Shown piece by piece: positions 34,641-42,540 of a stretch of 64,000 nucleotides of DNA. The translations under genes and the position numbers were made by a program. The notes beneath the pieces are model-generated. The model had not been told where the DNA came from. It was given only the letters and a program-made list of their open reading frames with translations, and ran no database searches. Within the stretch, counting starts at the first letter, position 1, and every line of letters starts with the position of its first letter. The DNA lies in contig NZ_JAKSYE010000094.1 of assembly GCF_022829685.1 (NCBI RefSeq), forward strand, positions 1 to 64,000, given 5' to 3'. This DNA is from Methylobacterium sp. E-045 (GTDB lineage Bacteria > Pseudomonadota > Alphaproteobacteria > Rhizobiales > Beijerinckiaceae).

Positions 34641-35398
34641 CGCGACGCCTCCTCGGGATCGTCTTCCGCCGCATCGAAATAGGCTGCGTTGACCTTGGGA
34701 TCGTGCAGGATGGAAGCGAGATCGCCCGTGGCGATGACGTCGCCCGCATCCATCACCATCACCCGGTCGGCCGTCGTTTCGAGCAGTTCGATCCGGTGCT
34801 CGATGAGGATGATGGCGATGTTCAACTCCTTGGCGAGAACCCGCATGATCTCGTCGAGTTCGTCGATCTCGGAGTTGATGAGACCGGCCGCCGGCTCGTC
34901 CATCAGAAGCAGGGAGGGCCGGCGCATGAGAAGGCAGGCGAGCAGGAGCTTGCGCCGATGCAGGGTGTCGAGCCGCTCGGCCAGGACGTTGCCGGGCACC
35001 CGGAACGTGACCAGCTCCGAACCCCATTCCGAATCGTCCGGGGTGAGATAGGGCTTGTAGGCTTGGCGCGCGGCCTTGAAGATCTCGGCCACCGTCAGGC
35101 CTTCCGGGACCACGGGGGTCTGGAAGGTCCGCCCGATTCCCAGGCGCGCCCGTTGGTGCAGAGCCATGCGCGTGACGTCGTGGTTCTTGAACCGGATGGC
35201 GCCGGATTTCGGCGACACCCGCCCCGAGAGCACTTCGAACAGGCTGGTCTTCCCGGCCCCGTTCGGGCCGATGATGCCGAGCACTTCTCCCTCGGCGACA
35301 TCGAGGGAGATCCCTCCGAGGATCGATCGTCCCCCGAGATCGAGGGTGATGTCCCGGGCGGAGAAGAGTGGGGCATGACGTGAGTTCGAGCCCGACAT
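34637..35398 (-). CDS. LivG-type ABC ATP-binding protein with degenerate signature motif
   Basis: A 253-residue ABC ATPase. Walker A GPNGAGKT (44-51), Q-loop Gln93 (RTFQTPVVPEGLTV), Walker B LLLMDEPAAGL (163-173, Glu168) and the switch His201 (LIEHRIELL) are all present. At the position of the LSGGQ signature it reads LDTLHRRKLLLACLL (143-157), so the canonical Ser-Gly-Gly is missing. One of the two composite ATP sites of the LivG/LivF pair would therefore be non-canonical. The start MSGSNSRH lies 4 bases after the binding-protein gene stop at 35403. Part of the five-gene amide uptake system. Confidence 0.9.
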   Translation of the reverse strand: MSGSNSRHAPLFSARDITLDLGGRSILGGISLDVAEGEVLGIIGPNGAGKTSLFEVLSGRVSPKSGAIRFKNHDVTRMALHQRARLGIGRTFQTPVVPEGLTVAEIFKAARQAYKPYLTPDDSEWGSELVTFRVPGNVLAERLDTLHRRKLLLACLLMRRPSLLLMDEPAAGLINSEIDELDEIMRVLAKELNIAIILIEHRIELLETTADRVMVMDAGDVIATGDLASILHDPKVNAAYFDAAEDDPEEASR

Positions 35399-35402
35399 GC
35401 TC

Positions 35403-36689
35403 TTACCACCAGGGAGCTGTCTGGAGCTGTCCTTCGCTCAGGGCATCCGGGTAGATGATCTTGTGCTCGGCGTTCTGGACTTGGTAATAGAGCTGGGCCA
35501 TGCCCTTCTCGAGGTCCGTCGCCGTCACGTCGTGACCGTTGTCGGGATAGTGCGCCGCCTCCTGATAGCGGTTGTTGAGATCCATCATCCCGTTGACGCC
35601 GCGGAACGCATGGGTACGGACCCAATCGTTCACCGCATCGAATCGACTCGGATCGCCGACCGCTTCCCAGGCGGCCTTCAGGTAATAGGCGACGTCGTAA
35701 CCATTCCCGGTATAGCACATGCCCATGACGCCGGGGAAACGCTTCCTATACTTTGCCCGAAAGTCCTGCCCCTTCTTGTCGGCGTAGACGCCGAGCACGG
35801 AACTCCAGACGAACCCGTTGGCTGCCGGACCGGCGAGTTCGAGGAATTCGGGCTGGGACGGACCATACTGGAGATAGATCAGGGCTCCCTTCAGGGGATC
35901 CGACTGATACTGTTTCACGAACGCTGCGTATTCCGCCGCGACCCAGTGATCGACCATGACGGCCCCGGCGCCGACTTTCTTGATCTCCTGTATCACCGGC
36001 CCCCAATCCTGGACCGGGTATTGGATATCGGTGACGTGAGCGAGCTGAAACTCGCTTTTCGGCAGGACTTCCTGGAGGGACCGGGAGATCGTCTGACAAT
36101 AGGCGATCTGCTCTTGAATGATGTGAACGCCGTTATTCAGCGGCTTCCAGGTCCCCTGATCCTTCATCGCCTTGAGGAACATCGGGAATGTGAACCCGTA
36201 ATGCACTTCGGACGGGTCGGTCTGGAAGAGATGGCTATATTTCTTGGGGTTTTTGGCGACGAGTTCGGTGAGATTGCGCTGAGTGGCGCCCCACAGGAAC
36301 GGCGCACGATACTTCGCCGAGGCATCGGCCGCGGGCACGGGTGTCAGCGAGAAGGCGCAGGAGATGGCGTGGACCTTGGCGTCGATGAGCTTGTTGATCG
36401 CGATCTGGCCGCTCTCGGGCGAAAGCGGGTCGATATCCACCACGACCGCCTTGAGGGGCCGCCCCAGCACGCCGCCCGCCGCGTTGATCTCTTCCAGGGC
36501 CAGCGTGGTGCCGTTGAGGTAGTCCTGGTGATCGGCAACGCCGGTCTGGGACGTCTGCGCCGTCGGCACGCCGATCAGGATCGGACCGGTGGTGGCTGCC
36601 CGCGCCTGCCCGATGAACGGCATCGTCACCGTGGCCGTCCCGATGGACAGCGTCCGGAGAAGAATTCGACGCGTGAGATCTGTCGTCAT
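35403..36689 (-). CDS. Periplasmic substrate-binding protein, LivK/AmiC-like
   Basis: A 428-residue type I periplasmic binding protein (Peripla_BP_6 group), related to the LivK, UrtA and AmiC/FmdD short-amide binders. A leader with twin arginine (LTRRILLRTLSIG) and cleavage near QARA suggests Tat or Sec export. Core: PILIGVPTAQTSQTGVADHQ, LALEEINAAGGVLGRPLKAV, MGMCYTGNGYDVAYYLKAAWEAVGDP. Start 36689 has AGGG about 8 bases upstream; 36707 is an alternative. It is the first gene of the operon and gives the transporter its specificity. The neighbouring formamidase-like genes suggest a short N-substituted amide as ligand. Confidence 0.9.
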   Translation of the reverse strand: MTTDLTRRILLRTLSIGTATVTMPFIGQARAATTGPILIGVPTAQTSQTGVADHQDYLNGTTLALEEINAAGGVLGRPLKAVVVDIDPLSPESGQIAINKLIDAKVHAISCAFSLTPVPAADASAKYRAPFLWGATQRNLTELVAKNPKKYSHLFQTDPSEVHYGFTFPMFLKAMKDQGTWKPLNNGVHIIQEQIAYCQTISRSLQEVLPKSEFQLAHVTDIQYPVQDWGPVIQEIKKVGAGAVMVDHWVAAEYAAFVKQYQSDPLKGALIYLQYGPSQPEFLELAGPAANGFVWSSVLGVYADKKGQDFRAKYRKRFPGVMGMCYTGNGYDVAYYLKAAWEAVGDPSRFDAVNDWVRTHAFRGVNGMMDLNNRYQEAAHYPDNGHDVTATDLEKGMAQLYYQVQNAEHKIIYPDALSEGQLQTAPWW

Positions 36690-37202
36690 GTCTGGGACCC
36701 TGATCATTGAGGGAAGGTCGACAATCGATGTCCGGCTCAGACCTGACGCTAGGGCGCCGTTTCACCGACGTCTTTTCCAGGGCCGCACGACCTTTTTTCC
36801 AGCAATGCACGGCGTCGACGCGGCCCGGCGCCCACGGGTCGGCCCGGTCCGACATCTCGAAGGACCGTGCAACGGCAGGGTTCGGCCGTCGATCCGGCGC
36901 CGTCGGTCCTGAACTATTCGGTCTCCGGACTGAGATGATCCATCAGTCATGACGGGTCGCCTGCATCCGGCGAACCAGGATCGACAATCGATCGATATCA
37001 ACGGCCGGTGTCCTGGCTGGTGAACACTCCGGCGCGATGGATGGGGGCCATTCACACAATGGTCGATTGGCCGGGAGACCGCGCACGGTCTTTAAAAATT
37101 AGGGGAAGTCACTCTCATTGATTTGCCCTGGCATAGATTCTGCAATATTCCGGCGGTTGATCGGTCGGCGACTTATCGTTCGGCGATGCACGCAAGGTTC
37201 GC
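36690..37202. promoter_or_regulatory. Divergent control region of the amide locus, no gene
   Basis: A 513-base region between the binding-protein gene (-) and the AraC gene (+). It should hold both promoters. Seen: CCATTCACACAATGG (37048-37062), an imperfect dyad; a TCGGCGA direct repeat in the segment 37160-37190; and a sigma-54-like pattern at 37129-37144. No coding frame is convincing. Confidence 0.5.
37129..37144 (+). promoter_or_regulatory. Candidate sigma-54 promoter before the AraC gene
   Basis: TGGCATAGATTCTGCA has GG and GC exactly ten bases apart, the -24/-12 spacing of RpoN promoters (consensus TGGCAC-N5-TTGCA), with TGGCA and TGCA kept. It reads toward the AraC gene, 59 bases before its start. 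Such control would tie the locus to nitrogen status, which fits amide use, but GG-N10-GC also occurs by chance. Confidence 0.35.
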
Positions 37203-38174
37203 GTGATGGATGAGATACGCCGCAGCTTCACAACTGACAGCTCGCCTGACGGAAACCGGACGGAGGCGTGGCAGCGCTACATGTCCGAGGTTTATTACCG
37301 GCTCGACATCGATTCGGATCGTTCCAAGGCGATCGATGGATTCTTGCACGAGACGCGTCTTCCGAATTTATGCATCTCCCATTTCGGGGCGACGGCTCAG
37401 ACCGTCAGTCGGCGGAGTGCGGCGGCGTCACACGACGATTCCGAGGATTACGTTTTTATTCTTCCTCTGCGCGGACGTTTTACATTCAAGCAGCGAGGCC
37501 ATTCCGGCCTCGTCGAACCGGGAAGTGTCGTGCTGCTAAACTCGTCGGAAGCGTACAGCGTCTCCGTCAGCGACCGCGCCGAGAACGTGACCTTAAAAAT
37601 ATCGGCCGACAAGTTGAGAAACAGAATCTCTTGGATCGATCGTTTTTCAGCGCGACATGATTTCGGCGAGCCGGCGCTTGTTTCGGTCATCAGCCAGCTC
37701 TGTCTTCATCTGACCGGCTCTGCCGTCATCCATAATACGGCCCGCATTCAGGAAGTCTGCGTTGATCTTCTTACATTGATAGCAGACACGGCCAACAAGA
37801 GCTATTGCGGCGAACTCATACCCGACTCTATGAACCGGAGCCTGTATGATGCCATCAAGGTTTTCATGATACGAAATTTTCGAAATCCCAATATCGGCAT
37901 AGCGGATGCGGCAAGATTTCTCGGCGTATCCGAACGTCTCGTCTACAAGACGATGCAGCGCTATGACGAGACGTTTCTCGAAGAATTGACTCATGTGAGG
38001 TTGCAGGAGGCAAGAACGCTCGTTCGGGCGACGAATAAATCGACCGTATTGAACATGGGTCAGATCGCGTTCGTCTGCGGATTCTCGACGCAGTCCCATT
38101 TCTCCGTCAAATACAAGCAGGAGTTCGGGATTTCGCCGAGAGACGACAGGAACGACGTGAACATGAACGATTAG
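37203..38174 (+). CDS. AraC-family transcriptional regulator
   Basis: A 323-residue activator. The N-terminal cupin-like sensing part (about 45-170) is of the AraC_binding_2 type (EDYVFILPLRGRFTFKQRGH, VEPGSVVLLNSSEAYSV). A C-terminal double helix-turn-helix lies at about 215-315 (NPNIGIADAARFLGVSERLVYKTMQ, then IAFVCGFSTQSHFSVKYKQEFGISPRD). The start is GTG at 37203 or the next codon ATG at 37206. It is divergently placed against the amide-uptake/formamidase operon and is its likely regulator. Codon use is more AT-rich than its neighbours, as seen often for regulators and acquired genes. Confidence 0.92.
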   Translation: MMDEIRRSFTTDSSPDGNRTEAWQRYMSEVYYRLDIDSDRSKAIDGFLHETRLPNLCISHFGATAQTVSRRSAAASHDDSEDYVFILPLRGRFTFKQRGHSGLVEPGSVVLLNSSEAYSVSVSDRAENVTLKISADKLRNRISWIDRFSARHDFGEPALVSVISQLCLHLTGSAVIHNTARIQEVCVDLLTLIADTANKSYCGELIPDSMNRSLYDAIKVFMIRNFRNPNIGIADAARFLGVSERLVYKTMQRYDETFLEELTHVRLQEARTLVRATNKSTVLNMGQIAFVCGFSTQSHFSVKYKQEFGISPRDDRNDVNMND

Positions 38175-38418
38175 CCTCGGCCCGCGACGCGTCGGCGATC
38201 TATGCCGTCGGGAATGTCCGGATTCGGCCCCGTTTCATGCCCGGTTGTCGGATCGCCGTTCGGGGTGAGCGGCGAGCGTCGTCGGCATTGGGAGACTATC
38301 CGACGCGCACCCTGGACCGCCGATGTGAACACCCGCTGCCCGTGCCGGCCGCAGCGCGCGAATGAGGCCGGCATTCCGGACGGTCATCATCGCCGGTTTG
38401 GCGGAAGACGGCGGGGTC

Positions 38419-40860
38419 TCATGCTGCCCGCTCTTTCGCGGCAAAGGCGAACTGGAGGGCATCCGGGGCTGAAAGGGGCTTGCTCAGCAGATAGCCCTGA
38501 GCCTCGGTGAAGCCCTCTCGACGCACATGCGCGAGCTGAATCTCGTCCTCGACGCCCTCGGCGGTAATGTTCGCCCCGAGCCGTTCGGCGAGACCGACGA
38601 TGGCGCGCACGATCGCGGCCGTGTCGGCATCGCCGATTTCGTGGATGAAGGAACGGTCGATCTTGATCTTGTCGAAGGGGAAGCGTCGCAGGTAGCTCAA
38701 GGATGAGAAGCCCGTGCCGAAATCATCGAGGGCTATGTGCACGCCGAGCCCGCGCAACCGATGCAGGCACGCGATCGCGCTCTCGGTGTCACCCATCAGT
38801 ACACTTTCGGTGATCTCCAATTCGAGACGATGCGGCGGCAGGCCGGAGGCCGCCAGCGCTGTCACGACAGCATATTCCAAACCGAGTTCGGCGAATTGCA
38901 CGGTCGAGGCGTTCACCGCGACTCTCAGGTCACCGGGCCATCCCGCCGCCTCACGACAGGCTTCCTTGAGAGCCCAAGCGCCCAAGGGGACAACCAGGCC
39001 GATCTCTTCGGCCAGGGGAATGAAGGCTCCGGGCGAGACGAGGCCCCTCGTGGGACTCCTCCAGCGCATGAGCGCCTCGAACCCGCTCAGTCGATCGTTC
39101 CTGAGGTCGATGATCGGCTGATAGAACAGCGCGAACTCCCCCAGCCGAACGGCTTCGCGCAGGTCCAGCTCGAGCGCGTTGCGTTCGGCGATCACCGCAT
39201 CCATGTCGGGCTCGTAGTAGCGGTACGTGCTCCGGCCGGCTGCCTTGGCGCGATAGAGCGCGATGTCGGCATTCTTGAACAACTGATCCGCGTTGCCGCC
39301 ATCCTGCGGCCCAACCGCGATGCCGATGCTGATCCCAACGCTGACCGTGCGGCCATCCAGATCGACGGGAAGCTGTACCGCGTCGATGACATGCTGCGCC
39401 GTGGTACTGGCGTTCTGCGGATGGTCGAGGCCCCTCAGGACGATCGCAAACTCATCGCCTCCGAGGCGAGCGACCGTGTCTCCCTCGCGGATTGCCGCCT
39501 TGAGCCTCTCGGCAATCTGGCGCAGGAGGCTGTCGCCCGCCGGGTGGCCCATACTGTCGTTCACGGACTTGAAACGGTCGAGATCGCAGGCCAGCACCGC
39601 GAAGAAATGTCCGCGTCGTTCCGCGCTCACCATTTCGCGGTCGAGGCGATCCCAGAACAGGGTGCGGTTGGGCAATCCGGTGAGCGCGTCATACAACGCC
39701 AGATACTCGATCTGCTGTTCGGCCTGTTTGCGTACCGCGATGTCGATATGCGTGCCGACGACGCGCAGCGGTGCCCCCGTGGCATCGCGCGTGACGACTT
39801 TGCCGCGCGACAGGACCCAGGTGTAGGCGCCGCTCTTGGTCAGGACGCGCTGCTCGCATTCGTAGATCGGCGTCTTCCCTTCGATGTGGTCGGTCAGCAG
39901 CCGGCGCGCGCGCGCGACGTCGTCGGGGTGTCTGAGGCGCCGCCACGAGCGCACATGGCCCTCGATCTCGCCCGGCTCGTAGCCGACCATCGTCTGCCAG
40001 CGGTCGGAGAACCAGACCTTTCCCGTCGCGACATCCCAGTCCCAAAGGCCATCGCTGCCACTGTCGAGGGCAAGGGCGAGGCGTTCTTCGCTGATCCGCA
40101 GCGCGGCTTCGCTGGCGCGCAATGCGCGATTGGCTCGGCGCATGCGACCGGCGAACAGGGCGAGCGCAGCAAAGCCCAGGATGGCAAGCATGACCGCAGC
40201 GATGCCGAAGGCGAGTGCGGGACGCGGCAGCCCGGACGCGGACCCTGGTCCCGTTCCGTCCGGGACGATCTCCACCGCGCCCATCGCGGTGAAATGCAGC
40301 CCTGCGATCGCGGCGGTCAGAAGCGTTGCGGCGACGGCGTTCGGGTATTTCAGGTCCCGGTGTCTGACAGCGACGAACGCCGCAGCGGAAAAGCTGCAAC
40401 CGATGAGGATGGAGACAACGACGAGGGGCCGGTCCCAGACAAAAGCTCCGGGAAGCCGAATGCTCGCCATACCGATGAAATGCATGGCCGCCACGCCCAG
40501 CCCGAGAACGATCCCGGCACTTGCCGCCATGGCCGAACCGGTCGCCCGACGTGCGAACGTCAGCGCGATCAGCGAGGCCAGTATCGCTGCCATCAAGGAC
40601 AGCAGCGTCAGCTGCGTATCGTAGCCGACGGCGATTCCCGGGTCATAACCGAGCATGCCGATGAAATGCGTGCTCCAGACCCCGGCTCCGGCTGAAAAGC
40701 CCGCTGCCAACAGCCACGCCCAAGGTTCGAGGCCCCGGCTCTTCGATGATTGGCGGGCAAGTCGCAGGGCCGTATGGCTCGACACCCAGCATACGATCGC
40801 CGCAAGGGGCAAGACCCAGGCGTCATGCTGCGCGCTCAGGCAGAGAAAGGCGCGGTACAT
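38419..40860 (-). CDS. MHYT-PAS-GGDEF-EAL protein, c-di-GMP turnover
   Basis: An 813-residue membrane protein. Residues 1-240 form an MHYT-type sensor of seven helices, with the repeated H-F-x-x-M pattern at His65 (STHFIGM), His127 (AMHFIGM) and His189 (LHFTAMG), proposed in the family to bind copper or sense O2/NO/CO. A PAS domain follows at about 255-375 (DSGSDGLWDWDVATGKVWFSDRW), then GGDEF (RLGGDEF, 465-471, intact) and EAL (GFEALMRW, about 595; LDDFGTGFSSLSYL). Both motifs are conserved, so it could make and/or degrade c-di-GMP. A single gene, convergent with the AraC gene. Confidence 0.93.
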   Translation of the reverse strand: MYRAFLCLSAQHDAWVLPLAAIVCWVSSHTALRLARQSSKSRGLEPWAWLLAAGFSAGAGVWSTHFIGMLGYDPGIAVGYDTQLTLLSLMAAILASLIALTFARRATGSAMAASAGIVLGLGVAAMHFIGMASIRLPGAFVWDRPLVVVSILIGCSFSAAAFVAVRHRDLKYPNAVAATLLTAAIAGLHFTAMGAVEIVPDGTGPGSASGLPRPALAFGIAAVMLAILGFAALALFAGRMRRANRALRASEAALRISEERLALALDSGSDGLWDWDVATGKVWFSDRWQTMVGYEPGEIEGHVRSWRRLRHPDDVARARRLLTDHIEGKTPIYECEQRVLTKSGAYTWVLSRGKVVTRDATGAPLRVVGTHIDIAVRKQAEQQIEYLALYDALTGLPNRTLFWDRLDREMVSAERRGHFFAVLACDLDRFKSVNDSMGHPAGDSLLRQIAERLKAAIREGDTVARLGGDEFAIVLRGLDHPQNASTTAQHVIDAVQLPVDLDGRTVSVGISIGIAVGPQDGGNADQLFKNADIALYRAKAAGRSTYRYYEPDMDAVIAERNALELDLREAVRLGEFALFYQPIIDLRNDRLSGFEALMRWRSPTRGLVSPGAFIPLAEEIGLVVPLGAWALKEACREAAGWPGDLRVAVNASTVQFAELGLEYAVVTALAASGLPPHRLELEITESVLMGDTESAIACLHRLRGLGVHIALDDFGTGFSSLSYLRRFPFDKIKIDRSFIHEIGDADTAAIVRAIVGLAERLGANITAEGVEDEIQLAHVRREGFTEAQGYLLSKPLSAPDALQFAFAAKERAA

Positions 40861-41189
40861 TGACGAATACCCTGTGACGATCCCGTTTCACGCTGCCGTG
40901 ACGAGGCTTAATGCACTTGAATTATTTATACGAAAAATCGACTAAATCGAGACTTTAAACGCGGGCCGGAGTCCATCCGACGTGGACTTTCAGCCCGCTG
41001 CAATCGGCACGGCGCTCACGGCCTAGTTCCGGTTGGGGCGTTCGCCCGAACGGACCGTACGCCCAGTCTCGGCATGTCGATCATGCCTCGGGCCAAGGTT
41101 GTTCAGGGTAGCGACAGCGCGTCGAAGGCGGTCGAACCGGCCATCACGCTCTCGCCGCCGAGGTCATGTCCGATCGGAGACGACGCGGT

Positions 41190-41237
41190 TAGAGCATTTT
41201 CAAGCGAGCCGGCATCCACCTCGCTTGAAAATGCTCC
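41190..41237. repeat. Palindromic intergenic repeat, 17-bp perfect stem
   Basis: GAGCATTTTCAAGCGAG (41192-41208) and its exact complement (41220-41236) flank CCGGCATCCAC. The 33 bases at 41204-41236 are identical to 62353-62385, so this is an interspersed element family. Such palindromes are widespread in rhizobial genomes; function unknown. Confidence 0.85.
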
Positions 41238-41400
41238 AGGCCCTTGTCCGGCCTCCATTTCGGCGGAGAGCGCTCCCGTGGCGGAAATCCGACGCTTGGT
41301 ACCGATCCCTCAACGTCCGAGAGGGGGGCCGCCCGTCCGCTCCTGAACGGCGGGTGCATTTAAGCGAACATAGCCGTGAAGACCGTTCACGACCGAGACG

Positions 41401-41540
41401 GTGTGAAAACGCGGATCTGTGCGCGGCAGATAGAAATATCGTCTACGATACCCCTTTTGAGCCGCTGTAGAGGTCATCCAAGGCGATGGATATCAGCCTT
41501 CGGTAGAAAACTGCGCTGCTGGGTCTCGACGTTTTCACAC
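41401..41540. repeat. 140-base segment with GTGTGAAAACG inverted ends
   Basis: GTGTGAAAACG (41401-41411) and CGTTTTCACAC (41530-41540) are perfect 11-bp inverted repeats around about 118 bases without coding sense. This is the layout of a MITE or of a deleted IS. No target duplication could be assigned by eye. Confidence 0.5.
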
Positions 41541-41594
41541 GGCCTGGACCCGAACCGGACTCTCCAGACGGCTTTGGTCAGCACCCGGAAGCGG

Positions 41595-41957
41595 TCATTT
41601 GGCATCGCGGGCATGACTCAAGATGTTGACCAGCCGTCCGAAGGGATCGCGGACAAAGAACCGCGTCACGCCCCACGGCTCCGTCACGGGCCCGTGATCG
41701 AGCCTATATCCGGCATCGATAGCGCGCTGGAGGACGAGGGATAGATCATCGACCTCCACCGAGAGGTCAGGCACGGGCGTGCCCGAACCACCTTCGGTCG
41801 CGACACTGATTTGAGGAGCAGCTAGCCCCGAGCCGACGAAGGTCACGATCCAACCGTGGTCCATCCCGACTGTCATGCCGAGCACATCTTCGTAGAAAGC
41901 TCTGGCGGCGTCCATCCGATCGGTGGCGATGTTCGCGACGACACGCCTGACGCCCAT
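41595..41957 (-). CDS. Glyoxalase/bleomycin-resistance/dioxygenase-fold (VOC) protein
   Basis: A 120-residue VOC-fold protein: two beta-alpha-beta-beta-beta modules, the first with ANIATDRMDAARAFYEDVLGM, the second with LSVEVDDLSLVLQRAIDAG and GVTRFFVRDPFGRLVNILSH. Metal-binding positions are not clearly complete (no early His), so it may be a ligand-binding or resistance-type member. Start MGVRRVV at 41957 has GGAG 8 bases upstream; the next in-frame ATG is at 41981. Isolated gene, flanked by repeats and a broken gene. Confidence 0.85.
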   Translation of the reverse strand: MGVRRVVANIATDRMDAARAFYEDVLGMTVGMDHGWIVTFVGSGLAAPQISVATEGGSGTPVPDLSVEVDDLSLVLQRAIDAGYRLDHGPVTEPWGVTRFFVRDPFGRLVNILSHARDAK

Positions 41958-42135
41958 GTTACCAGCTCCGTCACGGTCCATCGTCAGCTTATCAGCATGT
42001 TCGGCTGAAAGCAGCTCGGCTGGAAATCGCCCCGAGCTGCCTTTGTATGCTCGCTGATTGCGTCGAAGGACTTTGCTTCGCCGACAGTGCCGAAGCGTAG
42101 GCCGCTGGCGATACGATGGCCGCTGAGAACGAGTA

Positions 42136-42214
42136 AGTGTCTCTCGCAAAACTCCCGCTGCGCCGCCGTGCTCGGAGCGAGAACCGAGGGTGACCGGGAG
42201 TTTTGTGAGGCACT
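42136..42214. repeat. Imperfect inverted repeat element, possible MITE or IS relic
   Basis: AGTGTCTCTCGCAAAACTCCCG (split here as 42136-42145 and 42146-42157) is complementary, with a short gap, to CGGGAGTTTTGTGAGGCACT at 42195-42214. The loop is 37 bases. The right arm coincides with the point where an NTF2-like coding frame on the minus strand loses sense, suggesting insertion. Confidence 0.5.
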
Positions 42215-42215
42215 C

Positions 42216-42500
42216 TAAGGTTGCAACCACTTGCGGTGCGGCACCATCGACGTGTGATTGGCCTGACCAAGTCGCCTGCCGCTCGACGATGATCCTCTCC
42301 TCGGAGAGGGGATGCCAGGACACGGGCTCCAGATGGATCCCGGCACTCGCGATCCATGAGATGAGCGTCTCGACACCGGTCGCCGCGCCGCGTGGGACAC
42401 CGACCGCCCCGTCGTCGGTCACGATCTCCCGCGCGCCAGCGGTTTCGCGTTCGTTCACGACACGGCGCCATTCCCAAGGGAAACGGACGTCCGTGTCGCG
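42216..42500 (-). pseudogene. NTF2-like gene fragment, interrupted
   Basis: The minus-strand frame reads ARE-IVTDDG, then ATGVETLISWIASAGIHLEP, VSWHPLSEERIIVERQATWS and a final VVATLE. This resembles the middle of a SnoaL/NTF2-like protein (helix, G-x-E-A-L-x-x-W, then beta strands with R-x-A-x-W). It runs into an inverted-repeat element at 42214 and has no proper end; the N-terminus lacks a good start. I read it as a broken gene. Confidence 0.4.
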
Positions 42501-42540
42501 CTCCTGTCCTGTCGCGCGTGCGCGCGGCGACGATGGAAGG

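Larger units (their letters stand above)
40861..41594. other. 734-base intergenic region with palindromic and IS-like repeats
   Basis: No gene is recognised on either strand. It contains the 17-bp-stem repeat at 41190-41237 and an IS-remnant-like segment bounded by GTGTGAAAACG inverted repeats at 41401-41540. The stretch 40915-40960 just upstream of the c-di-GMP gene is AT-rich and may hold its promoter. Confidence 0.5.

Noticed and set aside
41190..41237. Palindrome considered as a transcription terminator
   Set aside because: Not adjacent to any gene end and nearly identical to a sequence at 62353; better explained as an interspersed repeat.
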